64,000 bases of DNA, taken from Paracoccaceae bacterium (lineage in GTDB: Bacteria > Pseudomonadota > Alphaproteobacteria > Rhodobacterales > Rhodobacteraceae). Each line of letters opens with the position of its first letter. Within the stretch, counting starts at the first letter, position 1. The notes below the pieces were generated by a model. The model searched no databases, was not told where the DNA came from, and was given only the letters and a program-made list of their open reading frames with translations. A program made the translations under genes and the position numbers. The stretch spans positions 941,385 to 1,005,384 of the forward strand of contig JACKKD010000003.1 of assembly GCA_020637675.1 (NCBI GenBank), written 5' to 3'. Positions 51,919 through 58,639 of the stretch are shown in pieces.

Positions 51919-52646
51919 GCCCCCTCGTCGGGAAAGAGCGCCGCGAGCCGGCCGATCGCCGCGTCGATCCTCGCGGGGTCGGTCCCGCGCACGACGATGT
52001 TGGCGCCGTAGACGCCGTTCTGGATGAACGGGTATGAGCCGAAGCTGAGGTCGGCGAACTCAGCCGCCAGCGCGCCAAGCGGTTCGGCGATCACGCCTTC
52101 TCCCCGGTCGATCCGCAAGGTCTGGCTCAGGATCGGTTTGCCGCCGGTCAACCGCGGAAGGAGCGAGGCGACCATCGCCTTGAAGATGTCCGGCACACCG
52201 GCCATGACATGCACGTTTTCAAGGCTGAACCCCGGCGCGGCCGAAATCGGGTTCTCGATCAGTATGGCCCCCTCGGGAATGCGCGCCATGCGCTGGCGCG
52301 CGGCGTTGAACTCCAGCCCCGAGCGGTCGTAATGCGCGGCGAGGATGGCGCGGGCGTCGTCGCGTATGCGAAGCGCCGTCGCGAAGGCCCTGGCAACGGC
52401 GTCGGCCGTGATGTCGTCATGGGTCGGGCCGATGCCCCCCGAGGTGAAGACGTGGGTGTAACCGGCGCGGAGCGCGTTCACCGCCGCCGCGATCGCGTCC
52501 ATCTCGTCGGCGACGACACGCACTTCCTTCAGGTCGATGCCGATGCGCGTCAGTTCCCCGGCAAGGTAGTGCATGTTGGCGTCGCGGGTGCGGCCCGACA
52601 GGATCTCGTCCCCGATGATCAGGATCGCGGCGGTTGGGTTCGGCAT
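51915..52646 (-). CDS. CinA-like molybdopterin-binding domain protein
   Basis: This is a 243-residue protein containing the MoCF/MogA-type domain (ILIIGDEILSGRTRDANMHYLAGELTRIG; FTSGGIGPTHDDITADAVARAF; MAGVPDIFKAMV). It corresponds to the N-terminal domain of CinA without the C-terminal nicotinamide-nucleotide amidase domain. Stand-alone versions are often named competence/damage-inducible protein A; the enzyme role (ADP-ribose pyrophosphatase-like in CinA) is not proven for this form. It heads the four-gene minus-strand run and is divergent from map. Confidence 0.88.
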   Translation of the reverse strand: MPNPTAAILIIGDEILSGRTRDANMHYLAGELTRIGIDLKEVRVVADEMDAIAAAVNALRAGYTHVFTSGGIGPTHDDITADAVARAFATALRIRDDARAILAAHYDRSGLEFNAARQRMARIPEGAILIENPISAAPGFSLENVHVMAGVPDIFKAMVASLLPRLTGGKPILSQTLRIDRGEGVIAEPLGALAAEFADLSFGSYPFIQNGVYGANIVVRGTDPARIDAAIGRLAALFPDEGA

Positions 52647-52762
52647 GGCTCACCTCTTTGCCCAAGCTATAGGCAAGGCGCGGGCCCGGCGGAAGCCCCG
52701 GCTCTGGCCAAAGCCGCCGTCCTTGACTATCTAGGCGCGGTATCGTGGCGAAGGAGGGGCCG

Positions 52763-53569
52763 GTGGACGATCCGCGCGGCCGTCTGACGAAGGACGGAAT
52801 CAGGATTCACGAGGCGGCGGATTTCGCCGGGATGCACGCGGCCGGGCGGCTCGCGGCCGAGATCCTCGACGAGGTGGGCGCACTGGTCGAACCGGGCGTG
52901 ACGACCGAGGCGCTCGATGCCTACATCGAGCAGCGCGTGGCCGTGGCCGGCGCGAAATCCGCAACCATAGGCTACCGCGGCTATCAGCACGCCTCCTGCA
53001 TCTCGGTGAACCATGTCGTCTGCCACGGCATCCCCGGGCCGAAGGTGCTGAAGGACGGCGACATCCTGAACATCGACGTGACCGTCATCGTCGACGGCTG
53101 GTACGGCGACACCAGCCGGATGTATGTCGCGGGTGCGCTTCCCCGGAAGGCCGAGCGACTGATCCAGGTCACGCACGACGCGCTGATGCTCGGGACCGAG
53201 GCGGTCCGCCCCGGCAACACCTTCGGCGACATCGGCCACGCCATCCAGTCCTACGTCGAAGCCCAGCGGATGAGTGTCGTGCGCGATTTCTGCGGCCACG
53301 GGCTCGGCCGGGTGTTCCACGCGCCGCCGAACGTCCTGCACTATGGCCGTCCCGGCACCGGCCCGAAGCTTGAAGAGGGCATGTTCTTCACGATCGAGCC
53401 GATGGTGAACCTCGGCCGGCCCGAGACCAAGGTGCTCGCCGACGACTGGACGGCGGTGACGCGCGACAAGTCGCTGTCGGCGCAGTTCGAGCATTCGGTG
53501 GGAGTGACGGCGGACGGGGCCGACATCTTCACCCTCTCGCCTGCCGGCCGGTTCTGGCCGACGCGATGA
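52763..53569 (+). CDS. map: Map, type I methionine aminopeptidase
   Basis: This is a 268-residue metallopeptidase removing N-terminal Met. Metal ligands are in NIDVTVIVDGWYGDTSRMYV (two Asp), CGHGLGRVFH (His), FFTIEPMVNLG (Glu) and AQFEHSVGVT (Glu). The substrate His lies in SVNHVVCHGIPG. I chose the GTG at 52763, giving MDDPRGRLTKDG, because AAGGAGG lies five to six bases upstream; a GTG at 52745 would overlap that ribosome-binding site. It converges on the DUF1244 gene with one base between stops. Confidence 0.95.
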   Translation: MDDPRGRLTKDGIRIHEAADFAGMHAAGRLAAEILDEVGALVEPGVTTEALDAYIEQRVAVAGAKSATIGYRGYQHASCISVNHVVCHGIPGPKVLKDGDILNIDVTVIVDGWYGDTSRMYVAGALPRKAERLIQVTHDALMLGTEAVRPGNTFGDIGHAIQSYVEAQRMSVVRDFCGHGLGRVFHAPPNVLHYGRPGTGPKLEEGMFFTIEPMVNLGRPETKVLADDWTAVTRDKSLSAQFEHSVGVTADGADIFTLSPAGRFWPTR

Positions 53570-53570
53570 C

Positions 53571-53888
53571 TTACCCTTCGCGGGGCCCGACGTTCTCGCG
53601 GAAGGCGACCTCGAAGGCCGCCTTCCTGGCGTCATCCGCCTCGATCTGGTGGGCTGCGCGCCAGTCCTCGTAGGGCGTGCCGTAGTAGATCTCGCGCGCC
53701 TCGTCCTTCGTCATCGCGATGCCCCTTTCGTTCGCCGCCTCCTGGTACCAGCGGGCCAGGCAGTTGCGGCAGAAGCCCGCGAGGTTCATCAGGTCGATGT
53801 TCTGCACGTCCGCGCGTCTCTCCATCAGGTGATGGCGGAGCGCCCGGAATGCGGCGGCCTCGATCTCGATCCGGGTCTTGTCGTCCAT
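53571..53888 (-). CDS. DUF1244-family protein
   Basis: This is a 105-residue protein of the DUF1244 family, largely helical, with the conserved centre VQNIDLMNLAGFCRNCLARWYQEAA (CRNC pair) and GTPYEDWRAAHQ. The family is widespread in Proteobacteria without known function; the paired cysteines suggest metal or redox binding. It lies 17 bases downstream of the N-formylglutamate amidohydrolase gene on the same strand. Confidence 0.88.
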   Translation of the reverse strand: MDDKTRIEIEAAAFRALRHHLMERRADVQNIDLMNLAGFCRNCLARWYQEAANERGIAMTKDEAREIYYGTPYEDWRAAHQIEADDARKAAFEVAFRENVGPREG

Positions 53889-53905
53889 CTGCGGTCCTCC
53901 TCGCC

Positions 53906-54649
53906 TCAGAGATCGGCGTCGGCCAGCGCCGCTTCAAGGATCGGCGCCAGCCTGTCGGCCCAGGCGATCTGGCCGTCCGCGCCCCGGATCAGGTCATGGC
54001 GGATCTCGACCAGCACATTTGGCCGGCCCGGCGCCAGCGCGTGCCGGTCGATCGAGTCGCCGTCGAGGTGCCCGCCATAGGGCTCGTTCTCGCCCACGCA
54101 GAGGTCGCCCTCCGCCCGCAGCCGCGCAAGCAGGCTCAAGGCCAGCCGCGGATCGCGGTGGGAATAGAGCACGCCGACATGCCAGGGTCGCTCCGCCCGG
54201 CCGACAAGGCGCGGCGTGAAGCTGTGAACGGCGCAGATGACCGTGTCGGCTCGCCGCGCTGCGAGTCCCTCAAGCGCAAGGTGGTAGGGTCGGTGGAAGG
54301 CCTGCAGCCGCCGCTCCACCTCGGCCTGATCGACATGGCGGTTCACCGGGATCAGCGTCGCATCGTAAAGCCTCATCACCAGCGTCGGATCGTCCTCGCC
54401 CCGGTTGGGGTCGATGACGAGGCGGGAGAAATCGCTGAGGATCGCCGGTGCGTCCAGTCGTTCGGCAAGCCGCCGCGTCACCCCGGCCGCCCCGATATCG
54501 TAGGCGATGTGCCGTTCCATGTCGGCGGGCGCGATCCCGAGGCTGCCGCCGCCGACGCAGTCGGGAACCCGGTTCGTCGCGTGGTCGCAGGTGATCAGCC
54601 AGCGCGAGGGGCGGTCGGCCCCGAGGATGTGGAAAGGCTCTGCCGTCAT
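53906..54649 (-). CDS. N-formylglutamate amidohydrolase family protein
   Basis: This is a 247-residue member of the FGase family (ITCDHATNRVPDC, HIAYDIGAAGVTRRLAERLDAPAILSDFSRLVIDPNRG, CAVHSFTPRL, HVGVLYSHRDPRL, GHLDGDSIDRHAL). The His and Asp/Glu residues in these motifs are expected metal ligands. Typical members release formate from N-formyl-glutamate in histidine breakdown, but no hut genes are near, so the natural substrate may differ. The open frame continues far upstream through the antisense of pykA by chance; the ATG at 54649 fits the family start. Confidence 0.88.
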   Translation of the reverse strand: MTAEPFHILGADRPSRWLITCDHATNRVPDCVGGGSLGIAPADMERHIAYDIGAAGVTRRLAERLDAPAILSDFSRLVIDPNRGEDDPTLVMRLYDATLIPVNRHVDQAEVERRLQAFHRPYHLALEGLAARRADTVICAVHSFTPRLVGRAERPWHVGVLYSHRDPRLALSLLARLRAEGDLCVGENEPYGGHLDGDSIDRHALAPGRPNVLVEIRHDLIRGADGQIAWADRLAPILEAALADADL

Positions 54650-54736
54650 GCGTTTTTCGTCGTTCCCCGTTGAAAGATCGTTTAGACGAGACGAAGGACA
54701 AGCGCCAGTTGCCCTCGCCGCGGTTTTGCGCCATAG

Positions 54737-54765
54737 AACGGTCGGGACCGTTGTTAGCGCAAACA
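54737..54765 (+). promoter_or_regulatory. Candidate LacI-type operators upstream of pykA
   Basis: Two dyads overlap by one base: AACGGT-cggg-ACCGTT (54737-54752, perfect arms) and TGTTAGCGCAAACA (54752-54765, one mismatch from symmetry, central CG). The second ends 16 bases before the pykA ATG. The form matches LacI-family operators, and a central-carbon regulator such as CceR of Rhodobacter would suit; binding is inferred. Confidence 0.5.
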
Positions 54766-54781
54766 TCATGGAGGACCCGGG

Positions 54782-56230
54782 ATGAGACGGATGCGTTGCG
54801 TGAAGATCGTGGCCACGCTTGGCCCCTCCTCCTCGGACTACGGCACCATCCGCGCGCTCTTCGAGGCCGGCGCCGATGTCTTCCGGCTGAACATGAGCCA
54901 TGGCAGCCATGCCGATCAGGCCGCCCGCCACGCCATCATCCGGCGGGTGGAAGAAGACATGGGCCGGCCCATTGCGATCCTCGCCGACCTGCAGGGTCCG
55001 AAGCTTCGCGTCGGCACCTTCGTCGCTGGCGCGCACGAGTTGAACGAGGGCGACCGCTTCCGTTTCGACCTCGACCCGGCCGAGGGCGACGGACGCCGGG
55101 TGAACCTGCCCCACCCGGAGATTTTCGCGGCACTCGAACCGGGGTCGCGGCTTCTGGTGAACGATGGCAAGATCCGCCTCACCGTCGATGCCTGCGGCCC
55201 CGATTTCGCCGACTGCACCGTGACCGCCGGCGGGATGATCTCCAACCGCAAGGGTGTGAACGTGCCCGACGTGGTGCTGCCGCTCGCGGCGCTTTCGGAC
55301 AAGGACCGCGCCGACCTGGAGTTTGCCTGCGAGCTCGGCGTCGACTGGCTCGCGCTCTCCTTCGTGCAGCGGGCCGAGGACGTGCGCGAGGCGCGCGTGC
55401 TCGCCAGGGGCCGCGCCGCGATCCTGTCGAAGATCGAGAAGCCCGCTGCGGTGAAGGCCTTCGCGGAGATCCTCGAAGCCTCCGACGGCATCATGGTCGC
55501 CCGTGGCGACCTTGGCGTGGAGCTTCCGGTCCATTCGGTCCCGCCGATCCAGAAGCAGCTCGTCCGCGCGTCGCGGTCGGCCGGCAAGCCCGTGATCGTG
55601 GCGACGCAGATGCTGGAAAGCATGATCGAAAGCCCGATGCCGACCCGGGCCGAGGTCTCCGACGTGGCGAGCGCGATCTACGAGGGCGCCGATGCGGTCA
55701 TGCTTTCGGCCGAAAGTGCCGCCGGCCAGTATCCGGTCGAGGCGGTGGAGACGATGGACAACGTGGCGAAGTCGGTCGAAGGCGACCCGACCTATCGCGA
55801 GATCATCGAGGCCTCCCGCCGGATCGAGCGGCGCACCGTCGCCGACGGCATCGTCGCCGCCGCGCGCGAGATCGCCGAGGCGACCGACATCCACGCCATC
55901 TGCTGCTTCACCCAGTCCGGCACGACCGCGAGCCTCGTCGCCCGCGAGCGGCCGACGGTCCCGATCATCGCGCTCTCCCCGCTCATCGCCACGGTCCGGC
56001 GGCTGAGCCTGACCTGGGGCGTCCATTGCGTGCAGACGCACGACCCGGTGGACCGCTTCAAGATGGCGGTCGTCAGCGCCGCCAAGGCCGCCCGCGAATA
56101 TGGCTTCGCGACCGAGACGGACCAGATCGTCGTGACCGCCGGTGTGCCCTTCAACGTCAAGGGTACCACGAACATCCTCCGCGTCGCCCCCTGCGACGAA
56201 CGGCTGATCTTCCGGACCGACCCGGAGTAG
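54782..56230 (+). CDS. pykA: PykA, pyruvate kinase
   Basis: This is a 482-residue glycolytic enzyme converting phosphoenolpyruvate and ADP to pyruvate and ATP. Hallmarks are KIVATLGPSSSDY, FRLNMSHG, ILADLQGPKLRVG, the active-site segment ILSKIEKPAA, MVARGDLGVELP and ATQMLESMIESPMPTRAEVSDVA. The C-terminal allosteric domain is complete (TATSLVARERPTVP-like region and ending FRTDPE). It is divergent from the FGase gene. Directly after its stop codon begins an unrelated Rhs-repeat remnant, so its native terminator seems lost. Confidence 0.96.
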   Translation: MRRMRCVKIVATLGPSSSDYGTIRALFEAGADVFRLNMSHGSHADQAARHAIIRRVEEDMGRPIAILADLQGPKLRVGTFVAGAHELNEGDRFRFDLDPAEGDGRRVNLPHPEIFAALEPGSRLLVNDGKIRLTVDACGPDFADCTVTAGGMISNRKGVNVPDVVLPLAALSDKDRADLEFACELGVDWLALSFVQRAEDVREARVLARGRAAILSKIEKPAAVKAFAEILEASDGIMVARGDLGVELPVHSVPPIQKQLVRASRSAGKPVIVATQMLESMIESPMPTRAEVSDVASAIYEGADAVMLSAESAAGQYPVEAVETMDNVAKSVEGDPTYREIIEASRRIERRTVADGIVAAAREIAEATDIHAICCFTQSGTTASLVARERPTVPIIALSPLIATVRRLSLTWGVHCVQTHDPVDRFKMAVVSAAKAAREYGFATETDQIVVTAGVPFNVKGTTNILRVAPCDERLIFRTDPE

Positions 56231-56641
56231 GGACTTCGCTTCCTCGCCGAAGGGGAGGTAGGTGGTGTGCTCCACCACCGTCCCCGCTCCGTCGGTGACC
56301 GCGCGGACGGAGCCGAGCCCGTCCGTGTGCAGCGCGTTCACCCTGGTGGTGACGGTGCTGCCGCTCTTGGTCTTGGTGATGCGGATGTCCGGCCGTGGAT
56401 AGAGCAGGATCTCCTCCGCCGCGCCCTGTCCGTAACGCCTGATCTCCACCGGCCCCATGTAGAGCGTGACCGTGGCCCCGGCCACCGGGTCGGTCTCGAC
56501 CTTCTTCAGCCGCGCCCCGTCGGCGCCGTAGACGTAAGCGGTGGTCCGGCCGGCGAAGCTGACCGAGACCGGCCGGTTCTCGCCGTCATAGCTCATGACC
56601 TTGCCGTCGAGGCCCGTGGTCATGTTGCGGCTTGGGAGGGA
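56231..56641 (-). pseudogene. Rhs/YD-repeat gene remnant
   Basis: About 137 codons in one frame read NMTTGLDGKVMSYDGENRPVS, then AYVYGADGARLKKVE, LYMGPVEIRRYG, LHTDGLGSVRAVTDGAG and TTYLPFGEEAKS, unmistakable Rhs core repeats. The 5' end is cut by the insertion sequence at 56643 and the 3' end stops at the pykA stop codon, so neither a start nor the hypervariable toxin tip remains. Intact Rhs proteins are large secreted or cell-surface toxin carriers. Confidence 0.85.
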
Positions 56642-56642
56642 A

Positions 56643-56661
56643 GGGCGTTGTTGCAGAACTC
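56643..56661 (+). repeat. IS left terminal inverted repeat
   Basis: GGGCGTTGTTGCAGAACTC, identical to the reverse complement of the right end over 19 bases. The next outward base pair does not match. Confidence 0.92.
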
Positions 56662-56671
56662 TGACCGTTGA

Positions 56672-56690
56672 GGATTCACATCGTGAATCC
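56672..56690 (+). promoter_or_regulatory. IS-internal hairpin before the transposase gene
   Basis: GGATTCAC and GTGAATCC form a perfect eight-base dyad with a three-base loop (ATC), 20 bases before the transposase ATG. It may be a subterminal transposase-binding site or a hairpin limiting transposase expression. Confidence 0.6.
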
Positions 56691-56709
56691 ATGCGGTTAG
56701 ACGGGGGGC

Positions 56710-57642
56710 ATGAGCAAGCCGTCACCCGCCCGCTACCGCACGACGAACTGGTCCAGCTACAGCGCTTCGCTTCGCAAGCGCGGGTCGCTGCTGATCTGGC
56801 TGGACAAGGACATGACGTGGCGCGCGCCGCATGACGGCAGCCCCGGTCGTCCTGCGGTGTTCTCGGATGCGGCGATCCAGTTCTGCCTGACGATCAAGGT
56901 CCTGTTCAAGCTGCCACTCAGGCAAACGACCGGCATGGTGGCCAGCCTGCTGAAGATGGCGGACCTGGATTGGGCCGTGCCGGATTACACGACACTGTGC
57001 CGGCGTCAGAAGACGCTCGCCGTCCAGATCCCGTATCGGCGCGCCGATGGCCCCCTGAACCTGCTGGTGGACAGTACGGGCATCAAGTTCCTCGGTGATG
57101 GCGAATGGCAGGCCCGCAGGCACGGTGTTCAGGGCCGACGCCAATGGCGCAAGGTGCATCTGGCCATGGATACGGCAACTTCGGACATCCGGGCGGTGGA
57201 GTTCACCCCCAGCAGCGATGGCGACAGTCCGGTCTTGCCGGAGCTGCTCGACCAAATACCTGAGCGCGAAAAGATCGGCACCGTGACCGCCGATGGCGCT
57301 TATGACACCCGCCGCTGCCACACCGCCATCATCGACCGGCAGGCCACTCCGATCATACCGATCCGCAAGAACGGGCGTCCGTGGAAAGAGGACTGCCCGG
57401 CCGCAATCGCCCGAAACGAAACCCTGCGTGCCACCCGGCACTATGGCAGGGCGTTCTGGAAGCGCTGGACCGGATACCACGCCCGGAGCCGGATCGAGGC
57501 CAAGATGCGCTGCCTGAAGGCCTTCGGAGAACGCATCACTGCGAGAGACCCAGACCGCCAGACCGCCGAAATCCAGATCCGCGTCGCCTTGATGAACCGC
57601 TTCTCAGCCCTCGGCACCGCCGAGATCGTCCGCGTGGCATGA
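56710..57642 (+). CDS. IS5-family transposase
   Basis: This is a 310-residue DDE transposase, apparently intact. The first catalytic Asp is in LLVDSTGIKFLGDGEW, the second in TVTADGAYDTRRCH, and the Glu in YHARSRIEAKMRCLK (R-x3-E-x6-K type). The N-terminal SLLIWLDKDMTWRAP and DYTTLCRRQKTL segments fit the IS903-like group of IS5. It lies entirely within the inverted repeats, so the element may still be mobile. Confidence 0.93.
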   Translation: MSKPSPARYRTTNWSSYSASLRKRGSLLIWLDKDMTWRAPHDGSPGRPAVFSDAAIQFCLTIKVLFKLPLRQTTGMVASLLKMADLDWAVPDYTTLCRRQKTLAVQIPYRRADGPLNLLVDSTGIKFLGDGEWQARRHGVQGRRQWRKVHLAMDTATSDIRAVEFTPSSDGDSPVLPELLDQIPEREKIGTVTADGAYDTRRCHTAIIDRQATPIIPIRKNGRPWKEDCPAAIARNETLRATRHYGRAFWKRWTGYHARSRIEAKMRCLKAFGERITARDPDRQTAEIQIRVALMNRFSALGTAEIVRVA

Positions 57643-57678
57643 CGCTGACGGGGAAAGGGGACGTCACGCCTCAGGCAT

Positions 57679-57697
57679 GAGTTCTGCAACAACGCCC
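57679..57697 (-). repeat. IS right terminal inverted repeat
   Basis: GAGTTCTGCAACAACGCCC on the plus strand, the exact inverse of the left end. It ends 18 bases before the -35 element of the next operon. Confidence 0.92.
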
Positions 57698-57715
57698 ACC
57701 CCACGCAAGGAACGA

Positions 57716-57757
57716 TTGACACGGTCAGCGTTCTCAATATCATTCGTATACAAATGA
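57716..57757 (+). promoter_or_regulatory. Promoter with GntR-like operator for the molybdenum hydroxylase operon
   Basis: TTGACA (57716-57721) and TATCAT (57738-57743), 16 bases apart, make a good sigma-70 promoter. The -10 overlaps the near-perfect palindrome TCATTCGTATACAAATGA (57740-57757; 16 of 18 bases symmetrical). Its GTATAC core is typical of GntR/FadR-type operators, so repression is likely. No GntR gene is in the window. Confidence 0.65.
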
Positions 57758-57781
57758 GAATGATCCGAGAGGCAGAAGGCG

Positions 57782-58639
57782 TTGCCATATCTCGTTCCCA
57801 CCACGCTCAGCGAAGCACTGACGCTCTTGCGCGACCGCCGGCCGACGCTCTTGGCAGGCTGCACCGATGTCCTGCCCGGCCAGCGACAGGGATGTCGCAT
57901 CGCCGAGCTGCTGGACGTGACGCGGCTGCCGGAATTGCGCGGCATCAGCCAAGGGCCGCAGGGCTGGCGCATCGGCGCCGCGGCGACCTGGGCCGACATC
58001 GCGGCGGCTCCGCTGCCCCCCGCCTTCGACGCACTGCGGCAGGCGGCGCGCGAGGTGGGGGCGATCCAGATCCAGAACGCGGGAACCATCGCCGGCAACA
58101 TCTGCAACGCCTCGCCCGCCGCTGACGGAGTGCCGCCGCTTCTGGCGCTGCGGGCCGAGGTGGAGCTTGCCTCGCTTGCCGGGCGACGGCATGTGGCGCT
58201 GGAGGATTTCATCACCGGGGTCCGCCGCACGACCCGCGCTCCGGACGAACTGGTGGTGGCGCTGCACATGCCGCGTCCGCTCGCGGGCGAAGGTGGCGCC
58301 TTCGTCAAGCTCGGTACGCGCAGCTCCCTTGTCATCTCGATTGCGATGGTGGCGGCGTTCGTCCGGATCGCGCGGGATCGCATCGCCGAGGCGCGGGTGT
58401 CGGTCGGAGCGTGTTCACCTGTTGCCCGGCGATTGCCGTCGTGGGAGGCAGAACTCGCGGGCCGCAATCTGGACGACGTAGCCGGGCTGAAACCCGACGT
58501 GGCGCATCTTTCGGGGCTTTCCCCGATCGACGATGTCCGCGCCTCGGCCGCCTACAGGATCGAGGCAGTCCGGGAATTGTGCCAGCGCGCGCTGGCGCGG
58601 GCGGTGGAATCGGCAAAGGGAGGCGCGGATGGCCGCTGA
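57782..58639 (+). CDS. FAD-binding (medium) subunit of a xanthine dehydrogenase-family hydroxylase
   Basis: This is a 285-residue CoxM/XdhB-type flavoprotein subunit. FAD motifs are TLLAGCTDVLPG near residue 25 and NAGTIAGNICNASPAADGVPPLLAL near residue 105; the CO dehydrogenase flavoprotein C-terminal domain follows. The start is TTG at 57782 with AGAAGG just upstream; no ATG is available without losing the conserved MPYLVPTTLSEAL-type N-terminus. It passes electrons from the Fe-S/Mo subunit to NAD or another acceptor. The 3' end overlaps the next gene by 11 bases. Confidence 0.88.
   Translation: MPYLVPTTLSEALTLLRDRRPTLLAGCTDVLPGQRQGCRIAELLDVTRLPELRGISQGPQGWRIGAAATWADIAAAPLPPAFDALRQAAREVGAIQIQNAGTIAGNICNASPAADGVPPLLALRAEVELASLAGRRHVALEDFITGVRRTTRAPDELVVALHMPRPLAGEGGAFVKLGTRSSLVISIAMVAAFVRIARDRIAEARVSVGACSPVARRLPSWEAELAGRNLDDVAGLKPDVAHLSGLSPIDDVRASAAYRIEAVRELCQRALARAVESAKGGADGR

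Larger units (their letters stand above)
56643..57697 (+). mobile_element. IS5-family insertion sequence (1055 bp)
   Basis: The element is bounded by 19-base perfect inverted repeats and carries a single complete transposase gene. The flanks (GGGAGGGAA on the left, ACCCCACGC on the right) show no target duplication of 3, 4 or 9 bases. It therefore did not arrive here by simple transposition followed by no change; one flank was probably deleted or recombined. It separates the Rhs remnant from the molybdenum hydroxylase operon. Confidence 0.9.

Noticed and set aside
54650..56725. Continuous minus-strand frame joining the Rhs remnant, antisense of pykA and the amidohydrolase into 939 codons
   Set aside because: Only the two ends look like proteins. 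The middle is a shadow of pykA, so the join is accidental rather than a fusion gene.
56634..57706. Target-site duplication around the IS
   Set aside because: The nine bases on each side (GGGAGGGAA and ACCCCACGC) do not match, nor do shorter repeats.
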